A stretch of 64,000 nucleotides of DNA from contig NZ_NINX01000039.1 in the NCBI RefSeq assembly GCF_002188635.1, positions 124,001-188,000 on the forward strand, written 5' to 3'. The stretch comes from Pigmentiphaga sp. NML030171. Lineage in GTDB: Bacteria; Pseudomonadota; Gammaproteobacteria; Burkholderiales; Burkholderiaceae_B. The notes beneath the pieces are model-generated. The model saw only the letters and a list, made by a program, of their open reading frames with translations, was not told where the DNA came from and did no database searches. Below, piece by piece: positions 39,531-49,395 of this stretch. The stretch's first letter is position 1. Every line of letters starts with the position of its first letter. Position numbers and translations under genes: made by a program.

Positions 39531-39868
39531 TCACCCTCCCTGCCGTCCACGTGGTCGGTGCCGCTCAGGCCGCGCGAGGCGAGCATGAGGACCAGGAAGA
39601 GCGCGGTCATCGCGAAGCCGATGACGATCGCGGTCAGGACCAGCGCCTGGGGCAGCGGATCGGCGTAGTCGGCGACCTCGCTGGCGCGGTTGGCGCGCAG
39701 GATGGGGATCTGGTCCAGCGACAGCTTGCCCATCGAGAAGATGAACAGGTTCACGGCATAGGACACCAGCGAGATGCCCATGATGACCTGGAAGGTCCGG
39801 GGCCGCAGCAGCAGCCAGATGCCCGAGCCGCCCAGCGCGCCGATGGCGATGGCGATGATCACTTCCAC
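39527..39868 (-). CDS. mrpC: Mrp Na+/H+ antiporter subunit C
   Basis: A 113-residue, three-helix NuoK-like subunit. GSGIWLLLRPRTFQVIMGISLVSYAVNLFIF and DPLPQALVLTAIVIGFAMTALFL carry the family features. Two GTG starts exist, 39868 and 39862. I chose 39868, because GGGAGG lies six bases upstream and it gives the normal MEVIIA N-terminus; it overlaps the mrpA stop by 10 bases (the other start would overlap by four). Confidence 0.92.
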   Translation of the reverse strand: MEVIIAIAIGALGGSGIWLLLRPRTFQVIMGISLVSYAVNLFIFSMGKLSLDQIPILRANRASEVADYADPLPQALVLTAIVIGFAMTALFLVLMLASRGLSGTDHVDGREGE

Positions 39869-42774
39869 CGGGCACCTCCCCGGGGGAGCTCGGCCTCGGC
39901 CTGCTGCGCGGCGCGGTGGCTGCGTATGGACTGGTGGCCCAGGGCGGTAAGGATAAGCATCGTGGCTCCGACGACCAGGCTGAACACGCCCAGGTCGAAA
40001 AGAAAGGCGCTGGGCACGTGGATCTCGCCCACCAGGGGCAGGTGCAGGTGGGCACCGTGCGAGGTCAGGAAGGGATAGCCGAACAGCCAGGCCCCCATGC
40101 CGGTCAGCACGGCAAACAGCAGGCCCAGGCCTATCCAGCGCTGGGGATGCAGGCGCATCTTGGATTCGACCCAGGCGGTACCGCCCACCATGTACTGCAG
40201 GATGAAGGCCACCGACAGCGTCAACCCGGCGACGAAGCCGCCTCCGGGCAGGTTGTGCCCGCGCATGAACAGGAAGACGGCGAACAGCGCGATGATGGGC
40301 AGCGCGAGCCGGATCAGCACCGAGGGCATCAGCAGGTAGCCCACGGCCGGATCGTCGCCGGCGCGCGCGGCGGCGTCGGTCTTGCCCTGGTCGATCTGCT
40401 GGTGGGGCAGGGCGATGCTCTCGGGAGCCGGGCGGAAACGCCGCAGCAGCGCGTAGACGGTCAGCGCGACGATGCCCAGCACCGAGATCTCGCCCAGCGT
40501 GTCGAAGCCGCGGAAATCCACCAGCAGCACGTTGACGACGTTGGTGCCGCCGCCTTCGGTCAACGCCCGCTCCAGGAAATAGTTGGAGATGGTGTCGGGA
40601 TAGGGGCGCGTCAGCACGGCGTAGGCCAGCAGCGCCATGCCGGCGCCGCCCGCCACGGCGATGGCCAGGTCGCGCACGCGGTGCACCCAGGCCATGGCCG
40701 GCACGCGTATGCCGAGTTCCCGGGGTTCCTTGCGGCGCGGCAGCCAGCGCAGGCCGAGCAGCAGCAGGATGGTGGTGACCACCTCGACCAGCAGCTGCGT
40801 CAGCGCCAGGTCGGGGGCGGAGAACCAGACGAAGGTGATGCAGGTGACCAGCCCGGCGCCGCCCATCATGATCAGCGAGGCCAGACGGTGATACTTGGCC
40901 TGGTAGGCGGTGCCGATGGCGCAGGCGATGCCGATCAGCCACAGGATGGCGAAGGTCGGGTCGATGGGCGAGGTCTGGACGGCGGGCAGCAGCAGCGGCT
41001 GGCCGTACAGCGTGACGGCGGCCACCAGGATGGCGAAGGCGACGATGCCCAGCAACTGGGATTGCAGTCCGCGTGCGCCCAGGCTGTTGGTCAGCCGGTC
41101 GGCCAGGCCGATGGCGAAGCTCATGACGCGCTCGAAGGCCCGCTTGCCGTTGAATTTGTAGAACAGCGGCAGGCGCTCGACCGTGCTCAGGCGCAAGGTC
41201 TTCTGCAGGATCAGGTACAGCGCCGATCCACCCACCAGCGCCACGAAGCTCATGACCAGCGGCAGGTTGAAGCCATGCCAGATGGCCAGGCTGTAGCTGG
41301 GCACCGCGTCGCCCAGGATGGCGCGTACCGCGGTGGCCAGGAAGGGGGCGATGGTGTAGCCGGGCGCCACGCCCACGGCCAGGCACAGGAAGGCCAGGAC
41401 CTCGGCCGGAAAGCGCATCCAGCGGGGGGCCTCGTGCGGCGTGCGCGGCAGGTCGTGCGGCGGCGGCCCGAAGAACACGTCGTGCAGGAAGCGCCACGAA
41501 TAGGCCACGCTGAAGGCGCCCGCCACGGTGGCGGCGATGGGCAGTGCATGGCTCATGCCCACGGCGTTGCCGACCACCACGGCCTCGGTGAAGAACATCT
41601 CCTTGGAAATGAAGCCGTTCAGCAGCGGCACGCCGGCCATCGCGGCCCCGGCCACCATGGCCAGCGTGGCGGTGATGGGCATGACCTGCGCCAGCCCGCT
41701 GAGCCGGCGGATGTCGCGGGTGCCGCATTCGTGGTCGATGATGCCGGCCGCCATGAACAGCGAGGCCTTGAAGGTCGCGTGGTTCATGATGTGGAAGACC
41801 GCCGCCACCAGCGCCAGCGGGCTGCCCAGGCCCAGCAGCAGCGTGATAAGCCCCAGGTGGCTGATGGTGGAGTAGGCCAGCAGCCCCTTCAGGTCCTGCT
41901 GGAATATCGCGGTATAGGCGCCCAGCAGCAGCGTGCACAGGCCCGCTCCCCCGATGATCCAGAACCATTCCTCGGTGCCGGCCAGCACCGGCCACAGCCG
42001 CGCGAGCAGGAAGACGCCGGCCTTGACCATGGTGGCCGAGTGCAGGTAGGCGGACACGGGCGTGGGCGCCGCCATGGCGTGGGGAAGCCAGAAGTGGAAG
42101 GGAAACTGGGCGCTCTTGGTGAGCGCGCCCAGCGCGATCAGGACCAGCGCCACTTCGTAGACGGGGTGGGAGCGGATCAGCTCGCCCGAGGACAGCACCG
42201 CTTCGAGGTCATAGCTGCCGACGATGTGCCCCAGCACCAGGATGCCGGCGAACAGGCACAGACCGCCGGCGGCCGTGACCGTGAGCGCCATGCGCGCCCC
42301 GCGCCGTGCGTCGGGCCGGTGGTGCCAGTAGCCGATCAGCAGGAAGGACACCAGGCTGGTCAGTTCCCAGAACAGGGCGAGCTGGATCAGGTTGCCGGAC
42401 AGGACCACGCCCAGCATGGCGCCCATGAAGGCGAGGAAGAAAGAGAAGAAGCGCGGCACCGGATCTTCCGGCGACATGTAGTAGCGCGCGTACAGCACGA
42501 CCAGCAGGCCGATGCCGCTGATCATCAGGGTGAATATCCAGGCCAGCCCGTCCATGCGCAGGACGAAATCGAGCCCCAGCGAAGGCAGCCAGGCAAATTC
42601 GTAGCGGACCACGCCGCCGTACGACACCTCGGGGTAGAGCAGGGCGGCCTGTACCGTTCCCGCCAATGCGACCAAACCGGCAAGCCAGGCTTCTCGGTTT
42701 CGCGCATTGGCGGGCAGCAAGGCCGCCAAGACACTGCCGGCGAAGGGAAGCGCTAGGAGAATCAGCAAGGACAT
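39859..42774 (-). CDS. mrpA: Mrp Na+/H+ antiporter subunit A fused to subunit B
   Basis: A 971-residue fused MrpA-MrpB (PhaA-type) protein, the largest subunit of the complex. Residues 1-640 are NuoL-like with the conserved glutamate in LALFWELTSLVSFLLIGYW and lysine-rich proton-path helices (GALTKSAQFPFHFWLPHAMAAPTPVSAYLHSATMVKAG). The MrpA-specific C-terminal helices follow, and the last 165 residues are MnhB-like (RGHNLPGGGFVAGLTLSVAFILQYM). It is the first gene of the six-gene operon mrpA(B)CDEFG. The operon would maintain Na+ or K+ homeostasis at alkaline pH. Confidence 0.94.
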   Translation of the reverse strand: MSLLILLALPFAGSVLAALLPANARNREAWLAGLVALAGTVQAALLYPEVSYGGVVRYEFAWLPSLGLDFVLRMDGLAWIFTLMISGIGLLVVLYARYYMSPEDPVPRFFSFFLAFMGAMLGVVLSGNLIQLALFWELTSLVSFLLIGYWHHRPDARRGARMALTVTAAGGLCLFAGILVLGHIVGSYDLEAVLSSGELIRSHPVYEVALVLIALGALTKSAQFPFHFWLPHAMAAPTPVSAYLHSATMVKAGVFLLARLWPVLAGTEEWFWIIGGAGLCTLLLGAYTAIFQQDLKGLLAYSTISHLGLITLLLGLGSPLALVAAVFHIMNHATFKASLFMAAGIIDHECGTRDIRRLSGLAQVMPITATLAMVAGAAMAGVPLLNGFISKEMFFTEAVVVGNAVGMSHALPIAATVAGAFSVAYSWRFLHDVFFGPPPHDLPRTPHEAPRWMRFPAEVLAFLCLAVGVAPGYTIAPFLATAVRAILGDAVPSYSLAIWHGFNLPLVMSFVALVGGSALYLILQKTLRLSTVERLPLFYKFNGKRAFERVMSFAIGLADRLTNSLGARGLQSQLLGIVAFAILVAAVTLYGQPLLLPAVQTSPIDPTFAILWLIGIACAIGTAYQAKYHRLASLIMMGGAGLVTCITFVWFSAPDLALTQLLVEVVTTILLLLGLRWLPRRKEPRELGIRVPAMAWVHRVRDLAIAVAGGAGMALLAYAVLTRPYPDTISNYFLERALTEGGGTNVVNVLLVDFRGFDTLGEISVLGIVALTVYALLRRFRPAPESIALPHQQIDQGKTDAAARAGDDPAVGYLLMPSVLIRLALPIIALFAVFLFMRGHNLPGGGFVAGLTLSVAFILQYMVGGTAWVESKMRLHPQRWIGLGLLFAVLTGMGAWLFGYPFLTSHGAHLHLPLVGEIHVPSAFLFDLGVFSLVVGATMLILTALGHQSIRSHRAAQQAEAELPRGGARWK

Positions 42775-43190
42775 GGGTGGCGGTCACTCTCTTTGATATA
42801 GGTATGGGTGGGGCAACGCAGATGCGAGCAACAAAGAACGCACCTAGCCGGGACACGGGGCGGGTATGGTCCCGCGCTCGGTCTTGCGCCATGGGCGTTC
42901 GCCGGAAGGCGTCCCGCGCCGGCCGCGGGGCGCCCGCTCCGGGGACGCCATCGTGTCCAGGAGAGGCGTGCGCACGTTGCCGGCCGCAGTTCCGGCTTCG
43001 TGGCTATGCGCCCAATGGTAACAAACGGCGGAGCCGTGCTGGGCGGCACGGGCTGCCCCGTCGCCGTTGGCGGGCATTGTGTAAATGTTCGGGTCAACCC
43101 GAATCCGGGCTGTTACACTAATAGGTTGATCTTCGCGCTTTCGTCATGCTTGCGCGCGACGTTTCTCTTTTTTGCGAGCCCGTTTCCGCC
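42775..43190. other. Divergent intergenic region between mrpA and the ABC-F gene
   Basis: 416 bases without a credible gene; the small open frames are chance frames in GC-rich sequence. It holds a long GC-rich inverted repeat (GGCGTCCC at 42908-42915 pairing with GGGACGCC at 42942-42949, with further pairing inside), a perfect operator-like palindrome at 43088-43103 and a TACACT promoter-like box at 43114-43119 facing the ABC-F gene. Confidence 0.6.
43088..43103. promoter_or_regulatory. Operator-like palindrome TTCGGGT-CA-ACCCGAA
   Basis: A perfect 16-bp dyad with 7-bp arms and a 2-base centre, too tight for an RNA hairpin, so a dimeric protein site is likely. It sits ten bases before a TACACT box, over the -35 position of the ABC-F promoter. 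The regulator is unknown. Confidence 0.5.
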
Positions 43191-44792
43191 GTGATTTCCA
43201 CCGCCAACCTCACCATCCAGTTCGGTCCCAAACCCCTGTTCGAGAATGTCTCGGTCAAGTTCGGGGAAGGCAACCGCTATGGCCTCATCGGTGCGAACGG
43301 CAGCGGCAAATCGACGCTGATGAAGATCATCGGCGGCGACCTCGAACCGTCGGCCGGCAACGTCTCGCTCGAGCCCAACACGCGCCTGGGCAAGCTGCGC
43401 CAGGACCAGTTCGCCTACGAAGACGTGCGCGTGCTGGACGTCGTGCTGATGGGCCACGCGGAAATGTGGCAGGCCATGAGCGAGCGGGACGCGATCTACG
43501 CCAATCCCGACGCCACCGACGAAGACTACATGCGGGCGGCCGACCTCGAGGCCAAGTTCGCCGAGTACGACGGCTACACGGCGGAGGCCCGAGCCGGCGA
43601 ATTGCTGCTGGGCCTGGAAATCCCGGTCGAGCAGCACCAGCAGCCGATGCGCGAGATCGCGCCGGGCTGGAAGCTGCGGGTGCTGCTGGCGCAGGCGCTG
43701 TTCTCCAATCCCGACGTGCTGCTGCTGGACGAGCCGACCAACAACCTCGACATCAATACGATCCGCTGGCTGGAAACGGTGCTGAACCAGTACCAGTCGA
43801 CGATGATCATCATCAGCCACGATCGCCACTTCCTGAACCAGGTCTGCACCCACATGGCCGACCTGGACTATCGCGAAGTGCGCATCTATCCCGGCAACTA
43901 CGACGACTACATGCTGGCCTCGGCCCAGGCGCGCGAGCGCCTGATGAGCTCGAACGCCAAGGCCAAGGAGCGCATCACCGAATTGCAGGATTTCGTGCGC
44001 CGCTTCTCGGCCAACAAGTCCAAGGCCCGCCAGGCCACGTCGCGCCTGAAGCAGATCGACAAGCTCAAGGCCGAGACGGTCGAGGTCAAGCCGTCGTCGC
44101 GCCAGAACCCCTACATCCGCTTCGAGCTGGCCAAGGTCATGCACCGCCAGGCGGTCGAGATCGAGGGCATCGTCAAGGCCTACGACAAGCCCGTCATCCC
44201 GAAGTACTCGGCCATGGTCGAGGCTGGCGAGAAGATCGCCATCATCGGCGCCAACGGCGTGGGCAAGACCACGCTGCTGCGCATGCTGGCCGGCGACCTG
44301 GCGCCCGACCAGGGCACGATCAAGTGGTCCGAGAACGCCAACCTCGGCTACATGGCGCAGGACGTCTCCGACAATTTCCAGACCGAGGACAACGTCTTCG
44401 ACTGGATGGGCCAGTGGCGCCAGCCGGGCGACGACGACCAGGCCATCCGCTCGGTGCTGGGGCGCCTCCTGTTCTCGAGCGACGACATCGGCAAGGCCGT
44501 GGGCGTGCTGTCGGGCGGCGAGAAGAACCGGATGATGTTCGGCAAGCTCATGCTGCGCAAGCACAACGTGCTGCTGCTGGACGAACCGACCAACCACCTG
44601 GACATGGAGTCGATCGAGTCGCTGCAACTGGCGCTCGAGAAATTCCAGGGTACGCTGTTCTTCGTGTCGCACGACCGCGAGTTCGTGTCGGGCCTGGCCA
44701 GTCGTATCATCGAGATACTGCCCGACGGCCAGCTCATCGACTACAAGGGCACGTACGACGAGTACCTGGCCTCGCGCGGCATCGAGGACTGA
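43191..44792 (+). CDS. ybiT: ABC-F family ATPase YbiT
   Basis: A 533-residue soluble protein with two ABC ATPase domains and no membrane part. Walker A motifs are GANGSGKST and GANGVGKTT; the second signature is LSGGEKNR, while the first is the degenerate APGWKLR typical of YbiT. The linker between domains (about 240-320, rich in Lys/Arg) is the ribosome-contacting arm of ABC-F translation factors. I chose GTG 43191, which aligns with the YbiT N-terminus ([19 protein letters not shown]); an ATG at 43146 would add an unrelated hydrophobic 15 residues. ABC-F proteins relieve stalled ribosomes; YbiT itself has no fixed role. Confidence 0.92.
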   Translation: MISTANLTIQFGPKPLFENVSVKFGEGNRYGLIGANGSGKSTLMKIIGGDLEPSAGNVSLEPNTRLGKLRQDQFAYEDVRVLDVVLMGHAEMWQAMSERDAIYANPDATDEDYMRAADLEAKFAEYDGYTAEARAGELLLGLEIPVEQHQQPMREIAPGWKLRVLLAQALFSNPDVLLLDEPTNNLDINTIRWLETVLNQYQSTMIIISHDRHFLNQVCTHMADLDYREVRIYPGNYDDYMLASAQARERLMSSNAKAKERITELQDFVRRFSANKSKARQATSRLKQIDKLKAETVEVKPSSRQNPYIRFELAKVMHRQAVEIEGIVKAYDKPVIPKYSAMVEAGEKIAIIGANGVGKTTLLRMLAGDLAPDQGTIKWSENANLGYMAQDVSDNFQTEDNVFDWMGQWRQPGDDDQAIRSVLGRLLFSSDDIGKAVGVLSGGEKNRMMFGKLMLRKHNVLLLDEPTNHLDMESIESLQLALEKFQGTLFFVSHDREFVSGLASRIIEILPDGQLIDYKGTYDEYLASRGIED

Positions 44793-44870
44793 CCGGGGCA
44801 GAACGGCACGAAGATTGCTTTGGTCTGCTTCGAGTCCGGTGGCATCCCGTCCACCGCCAAGGAGAAGACG

Positions 44871-44933
44871 ATGCGGAAATCTTTGTCTATCGCCATCCTC
44901 ACGGCGCCGGGGGTACCCGGCGCGGCGGGCTGA
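44871..44933 (+). CDS. Short 20-codon ORF directly upstream of the BMP-family gene
   Basis: ATG at 44871 is preceded at six bases by a perfect AAGGAG (44859-44864) and encodes MRKSLSIAILTAPGVPGAAG, ending TGA three bases before the ATG of the BMP gene. It looks like the beginning of a signal peptide that stops too soon. It is either a leader that delivers ribosomes to the next gene or the remains of a longer N-terminus. Confidence 0.45.
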   Translation: MRKSLSIAILTAPGVPGAAG

Positions 44934-44936
44934 GCC

Positions 44937-45866
44937 ATGCGGGTCAAGGTCCTGCTCTTCGGGTCCCCCGGCTATGGCAGCTTCAACCAGTGCGGCGTGG
45001 CGGGCGTGGAAATTGCCCGGCGCGCGGGACGCCAGGTCGAACTGATCTGGATCGAGTCCACGGGCCCGGCCATACGCGCGGCGCGCGTGATCGACGTCTG
45101 CCACCACGGCGCCGACCTGGTCGTGGCCTACGGCAGCGCCGGCGACTATCCGGTGGCCATGGCCGCCGAACGCTTCCCCCACATCCATTTCGTCGTCATC
45201 CAGGGGTCGCACCTGGCCGAGAACTGCGCGGTCTATGGCGTCAAGCAGGAGCAGTCGGCCTTCCTGGCCGGCGTCGCGGCGGCCGCCGAGAGCCGCACCG
45301 GCGGACTGGGCCACCTGTCGGCGGTCAAGACCGAGGCAGCGCTGTGGGCGCGGGCGGCCTATGTGGACGGGGCGATGCGGCAGTCGCCGGGCATGGGCAT
45401 GATGACGTCCTTTTGCGGCAGCCAGGACGACGAGGGGTTGGCCTTCGAGACCTGCGAAGCCATGGCCAAGCGCGGCGTGGACGTGGTGTTCGCGGCCGTC
45501 GATGGTGGCCGGCCGGGTGCGGTGCTGGCCTGCCAGAAGTTCCGGCTGCGCCAGATTGGTGCAATCGTCGACTGGACCGAGACCGATCCGAAGCTGTTCG
45601 TGGGGTCGGCCATTTCCGATACCGGCCGCTGCATCGCGGCGGCCATCCAGGACCATGCCGAGGGCAGCCTGCCCTTCGGTACCCGTACCGACTACGGGGT
45701 GGAGCGCCCCGAATACGTCCGGCTGGCGCTCAGCCCGCTGGCCGGGGCGTCCACGCGGCAGGCCGTCGAGGAATGGAGCCAGGCCCTGGTGCGGGGCGAG
45801 GTCGTTCCCAGCCGCGAATATTCGGGACGGGAATTCGACCTGAGCGGGCTGCTCAGCCGGATATAG
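44937..45866 (+). CDS. BMP-family (PnrA-like) binding protein without signal peptide
   Basis: A 309-residue protein of the basic membrane protein/Med family, usually lipid-anchored receptors for nucleosides. The type I periplasmic-binding fold is evident: [63 protein letters not shown] and [20 protein letters not shown]. The N-terminus starts directly in the first beta-strand, with no signal peptide or lipobox. The ATG at 44937 has no ribosome-binding site of its own, but a strong one serves the 20-codon frame just before it. So this is a cytoplasmic relative, a coupled second cistron, or a receptor whose secretion signal was lost. Its 3' end overlaps purT tail-to-tail by 14 bases. No ABC permease genes are adjacent. 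Confidence 0.8.
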   Translation: MRVKVLLFGSPGYGSFNQCGVAGVEIARRAGRQVELIWIESTGPAIRAARVIDVCHHGADLVVAYGSAGDYPVAMAAERFPHIHFVVIQGSHLAENCAVYGVKQEQSAFLAGVAAAAESRTGGLGHLSAVKTEAALWARAAYVDGAMRQSPGMGMMTSFCGSQDDEGLAFETCEAMAKRGVDVVFAAVDGGRPGAVLACQKFRLRQIGAIVDWTETDPKLFVGSAISDTGRCIAAAIQDHAEGSLPFGTRTDYGVERPEYVRLALSPLAGASTRQAVEEWSQALVRGEVVPSREYSGREFDLSGLLSRI

Positions 45867-47076
45867 CGCGCGGCGTGACCGCCGACGAGACACGCTTGGC
45901 CTTGGCCCGGGCCTCGTCCACGGTGGCGGCCGAGGCCAGCCCGACGCCCATGCGGCGCTTGACGAAGGACTCCGGCTTGCCGAACAGCCGCAGGTCGGTG
46001 CCCGACTCGGCCAGCGCCTGGGCCACGCCGTCGAAGGCCACCGCGCCCGCCTCGATCCCGCCGTAGATCACGCTGCTCGCACCGGGCTGGCGCAGCGAGG
46101 TGTCCACCGGCAGCCCCAGGAAGGCCCGGGCATGCAGTTCGAACTCGTTCTGGACCTGCGAGATCATGGTGACCATGCCGGTGTCGTGCGGGCGCGGGCT
46201 GACTTCGGAGAACCAGACCTCGTCGCCCGCCACGAACAGCTCGACGCCGAAGATGCCGTAGCCGCCCAGCTCGCCCGTGACCTTGGCGGCGATCTCGCGG
46301 GAGCGGGCCAGGGCAGCGGGCGACATGGGGTGGGGTTGCCAGCTCTCGACGTAGTCGCCGTCCACCTGCACGTGGCCGATGGGCTCGCAGAAATCGGTGC
46401 GATCCTGGCCGTCGGCCCCGCGCGAGCGGACGGTCAGCAGGGTGATCTCGTAGTCGAAGCGCACGAAGCCCTCGACGATGACCCGGCCGGCGCCCACCCG
46501 GCCGCCTTCCTGCGCATAGCGCCAGGCGCGTTCCACGTCCTGAGGTCCGTCGAGCTTGGACTGGCCCTTGCCGGAAGAGGACATGACGGGCTTGACGATG
46601 CACGGGTAGCCGATGTGCTGGTCGATGGCGGCCTGCAATTCCTCGCGGGTCGCGGCGAAGCGGTAGGGCGAGGTGGGCAGGCCCAGGGTTTCGGCCGCCA
46701 GGCGCCGTATGCCCTCGCGGTTCATCGTCAACTGGGCGGCGCGGGCGGTGGGCGTGACGCGAGCCACGCCGGCGGCCTCCAGTTCGACCAGCAGGTCGGT
46801 GGCGATGGCCTCGATCTCGGGGACGATGATGTCCGGCCGCTCGGCCTCGATCAGCGCCTTCAGCGCATCCCGGTCGGTCATGGCGACGGTGCGGGCGTGA
46901 TGCGCGACCTGGTGGCCAGGGGCGTCGGCATAGCGGTCGACGGCGATGACTTCCACGCCCAGCCGCTGGAGGGCGATGATGACCTCCTTGCCGAGCTCGC
47001 CGGAGCCCAGGAGCATGACGCGCACGGCTGCGGGGGAGAGCGGGGTGCCCAGGGTGGGGAAACGGGTGGCGGTCAT
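45853..47076 (-). CDS. purT: Formate-dependent phosphoribosylglycinamide formyltransferase
   Basis: A 407-residue ATP-grasp enzyme that makes formyl-GAR from GAR, formate and ATP, the folate-independent route for step three of purine synthesis. [29 protein letters not shown] is the N-terminal Rossmann-like region; [18 protein letters not shown] the ATP-grasp loop; and [34 protein letters not shown] the metal-binding region. Length matches the family (about 390-400). The ATG at 47076 is the only suitable start. Overlaps the BMP gene at their 3' ends. Confidence 0.95.
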   Translation of the reverse strand: MTATRFPTLGTPLSPAAVRVMLLGSGELGKEVIIALQRLGVEVIAVDRYADAPGHQVAHHARTVAMTDRDALKALIEAERPDIIVPEIEAIATDLLVELEAAGVARVTPTARAAQLTMNREGIRRLAAETLGLPTSPYRFAATREELQAAIDQHIGYPCIVKPVMSSSGKGQSKLDGPQDVERAWRYAQEGGRVGAGRVIVEGFVRFDYEITLLTVRSRGADGQDRTDFCEPIGHVQVDGDYVESWQPHPMSPAALARSREIAAKVTGELGGYGIFGVELFVAGDEVWFSEVSPRPHDTGMVTMISQVQNEFELHARAFLGLPVDTSLRQPGASSVIYGGIEAGAVAFDGVAQALAESGTDLRLFGKPESFVKRRMGVGLASAATVDEARAKAKRVSSAVTPRAISG

Positions 47077-47154
47077 CGCGGGGGTCGTCCAGAAGCGAAA
47101 ACCGAAATGTAGCGCGAACCGGCGGGTCTTGCTGCGCCGCCCGCGCGGCCGACC

Positions 47155-47655
47155 TCAGGTCCGGCGGCCTCCGGCGGCGATCTTGCGCAACAGCTCGGCC
47201 AGCAGCAGCCGTTCGCCCTCGGTCAGCACCGACAGGGCCTCGGCCTCCATGGCCAGGGATCGCGCATGGGCGCGATCGGCCAATTGCCTGCCTTCGTCGG
47301 TCAGTTGCACATGCTGTTCGCGCCTATCCTCGTCGCTGCGTATGCGGCGCAGCAGCCCGCGCTCCTGCAGCCGGGTCAGGACGACGACGAGGTTGGGCGC
47401 CGGCGTGTCCAGCGCCAGGCAGAGCTTTTTCTGCGTGACCCGCTGGTTGACGGCCAGGAGCGCCAGGATGGAGAACTCGACCGGACGCAGTTTCAGGTCG
47501 CCCAGGTGCGCGACGAAGGCCTTGCGCAGGGTGGCGTCCGCCAGCGAGGTCATGAAGCCGAGCAGATGGTCCAGCCTGCGCCGGTCCAGGCCGCCCCGCC
47601 GATTCCGGCCGTCGTCCGGCCGTTCGAGGCCGGGCGGGGTTTCAATCGCAGTCAT
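47155..47655 (-). CDS. MarR-family regulator of the phenylpropanoid operon
   Basis: A 166-residue MarR protein, with the winged helix at about 60-130 (VNQRVTQKKLCLALDTPAPNLVVVLTRLQERGLLRRIRSDEDRREQHVQLT). Repressors of this type in hydroxycinnamate operons (CouR, FerR, HcaR) are released by acyl-CoA pathway intermediates; that this one acts likewise is inference. The start at 47655 includes the first dimerisation helix and overlaps the acyl-CoA dehydrogenase stop by 14 bases. As the last gene of the operon starting at 57730, it is a good candidate to bind the palindrome at 57746-57767. Confidence 0.85.
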   Translation of the reverse strand: MTAIETPPGLERPDDGRNRRGGLDRRRLDHLLGFMTSLADATLRKAFVAHLGDLKLRPVEFSILALLAVNQRVTQKKLCLALDTPAPNLVVVLTRLQERGLLRRIRSDEDRREQHVQLTDEGRQLADRAHARSLAMEAEALSVLTEGERLLLAELLRKIAAGGRRT

Positions 47656-49384
47656 CGAGTTCGGGCAGCGCGCGCCGGGCGCACCGTATGCGATGTTCGA
47701 CATGGGCTATCCCTGGCAACACGGTATCGAAGAAATGGCGGGCCGTTGCGGCCTTGCCGCGCGGCGCCGCGCCGCCTTCGCGGGACAGCGCCAGCACCTT
47801 GAGCCACCAGCGGCCCAGGCAGAGCAGGGCGGTGGCGCGCAGGAAATCGTCCGCGGCACGGTACGGGTAGCCGGGATCCCGGGCCGAGTCCTGGACGATA
47901 TCGGCCAGCAGGCGGCGATGCGCGGCCAGCGCATCCAGCTGGACGGCCTGCTGTTCCAGCCCCTGGCCGTCGTGGCGGGCCGCCGCCTCCAGTTCGTCCA
48001 GCAGGCGGCCGTAGGCCGCGCCGCCGTCGGCGATTACCTTGCGCACCAGCAGGTCCACCGCCTGGATTTCGTTCGTGCCTTCGTAGATGGGCGGGATGCG
48101 GCTGTCCCGCAACGCCTGCGCGGCGCCGGTTTCCTCGATGTAGCCGTAGCCGCCGAACACTTGCAGGGCCTGGTCGGCGACCTCGAACCCCGCCCGCGTG
48201 GCCCAGGCCTTGACCATGGGAGTCAATAGCGCCAGGCGTTCGTGCGCGTGGCGGCGCTGGTCCGGAGAGGCCGCGTATTCGGATTCGTCCAGCAGTTGCG
48301 CCGTCCAGTAGGCCAGCATGCGCGCGCCTTCGACCGCGCAGCGCTGCGCCGCCAAGCTGGCGTGCACGGCCGGATGAAGGGCGATGGGCACGGGATCCGT
48401 GCCCGCTGCGATGCCGGGCACGGGGCGTCCCTGGATGCGCTCGCGGGCATAGCGCAGCGCGTGTTTGTAGGCGGCTTCGCCGTGGGCCACCCCTTGCAGG
48501 CCAACGCCCAGCCGCGCGGCGTTCATCATCACGAACATGGCCGCGAGGCCCTTGCAGGGCTCCCCCAGCAGCCAGCCGCGTGCGTTCTCGAAGCGCATGG
48601 AGCAGGTGGCGCTGCCGCGTATGCCGAGCTTGCTTTCCACGCCGTCGCAGTACACGCCGTTGCGCTGGCCGGTCTCGGGCAGGATCTTCGGCACCAGGAA
48701 CAGCGACAGGCCCCGCCATCCCGGCGGGCCGCCGGGATGGCGGGCCAGGACCAGGTGCACGATGTTGTCGGTCAGGTCATGCTCGCCCCCGGAGATGAAG
48801 AGCTTGCCGCCGTCGATGACATAGGCGCCGTCGCGCTCGGTGGCGCGGGTGCGGATGCGCCCCAGGTCCGAGCCGGCCTGCGGTTCGGTCAGGCACATGG
48901 TGCATAGCCATTCCCCGCTGGCCAGCCGGGGCAGGTAGCGCGCCTTCAAGGCGGCGTCGCCGTGGGCCGCCAGGCAGGCATAGGCGCCGTGCAGCAGGCC
49001 CGGATACATGGACCATGCATGGTTGGCCGACACCAGCATCTCCTGGATGGCGGCCTCGAGCAGATGAGGCAGGCCCTGGCCGCCCCATTCGGGAGCGCAG
49101 CCCAGGCTGGCCCAGCCGGCATCGACATAGGCGCGGTAGGCGGCGGCGAAACCGGTAGGGGTCGCGACCCGTCCGTCCACGTAGGCGCAGCCTTCGCGAT
49201 CGCCCACCGCGTTCAGCGGCGCCAGCGCTTCGGCGGCGAAGCGCCCAGCCTCGGCCAGCACGTGCCGGGCCGTCTCGATGCCGGGGTCGGCCAGCCCGGG
49301 CAGGGTCGCCCATTGACCCGGGGCATGCAGCACGCGCTCGATCACGAACAACATGTCTTCCAGCGGCGGCACGTAGCGGCGCAC
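47642..49384 (-). CDS. Acyl-CoA dehydrogenase (long form with extra C-terminal domain)
   Basis: A 580-residue FAD enzyme with the usual N-terminal, middle and C-terminal ACAD domains to about residue 460 and a further helical C-terminal domain, as in DmdC/FadE-like long forms. CLTEPQAGSDLGRIRT is the flavin/substrate motif; FGGYGYIEETGAAQALRDSRIPPIYEGTNEIQAVDLL holds the catalytic glutamate (in YEGTNEIQ). It introduces the alpha-beta double bond into an acyl-CoA. In this operon a saturated phenylpropanoid-CoA is a reasonable substrate. AGAGGA precedes the start at 49384; 11 bases separate it from livF. Confidence 0.9.
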   Translation of the reverse strand: MRRYVPPLEDMLFVIERVLHAPGQWATLPGLADPGIETARHVLAEAGRFAAEALAPLNAVGDREGCAYVDGRVATPTGFAAAYRAYVDAGWASLGCAPEWGGQGLPHLLEAAIQEMLVSANHAWSMYPGLLHGAYACLAAHGDAALKARYLPRLASGEWLCTMCLTEPQAGSDLGRIRTRATERDGAYVIDGGKLFISGGEHDLTDNIVHLVLARHPGGPPGWRGLSLFLVPKILPETGQRNGVYCDGVESKLGIRGSATCSMRFENARGWLLGEPCKGLAAMFVMMNAARLGVGLQGVAHGEAAYKHALRYARERIQGRPVPGIAAGTDPVPIALHPAVHASLAAQRCAVEGARMLAYWTAQLLDESEYAASPDQRRHAHERLALLTPMVKAWATRAGFEVADQALQVFGGYGYIEETGAAQALRDSRIPPIYEGTNEIQAVDLLVRKVIADGGAAYGRLLDELEAAARHDGQGLEQQAVQLDALAAHRRLLADIVQDSARDPGYPYRAADDFLRATALLCLGRWWLKVLALSREGGAAPRGKAATARHFFDTVLPGIAHVEHRIRCARRALPELDDCD

Positions 49385-49395
49385 GGTTCGTCCTC

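Noticed and set aside
39916..42756. Plus-strand open frame of 946 codons over mrpA
   Set aside because: Antisense of the well-supported MrpA/B fusion; its translation is Gln/Gly/His-rich and lacks any domain.
42787..43121. Short open frames on both strands between mrpA and the ABC-F gene
   Set aside because: Composition is that of random GC-rich sequence, no ribosome-binding sites, and they cross the palindrome and promoter elements.
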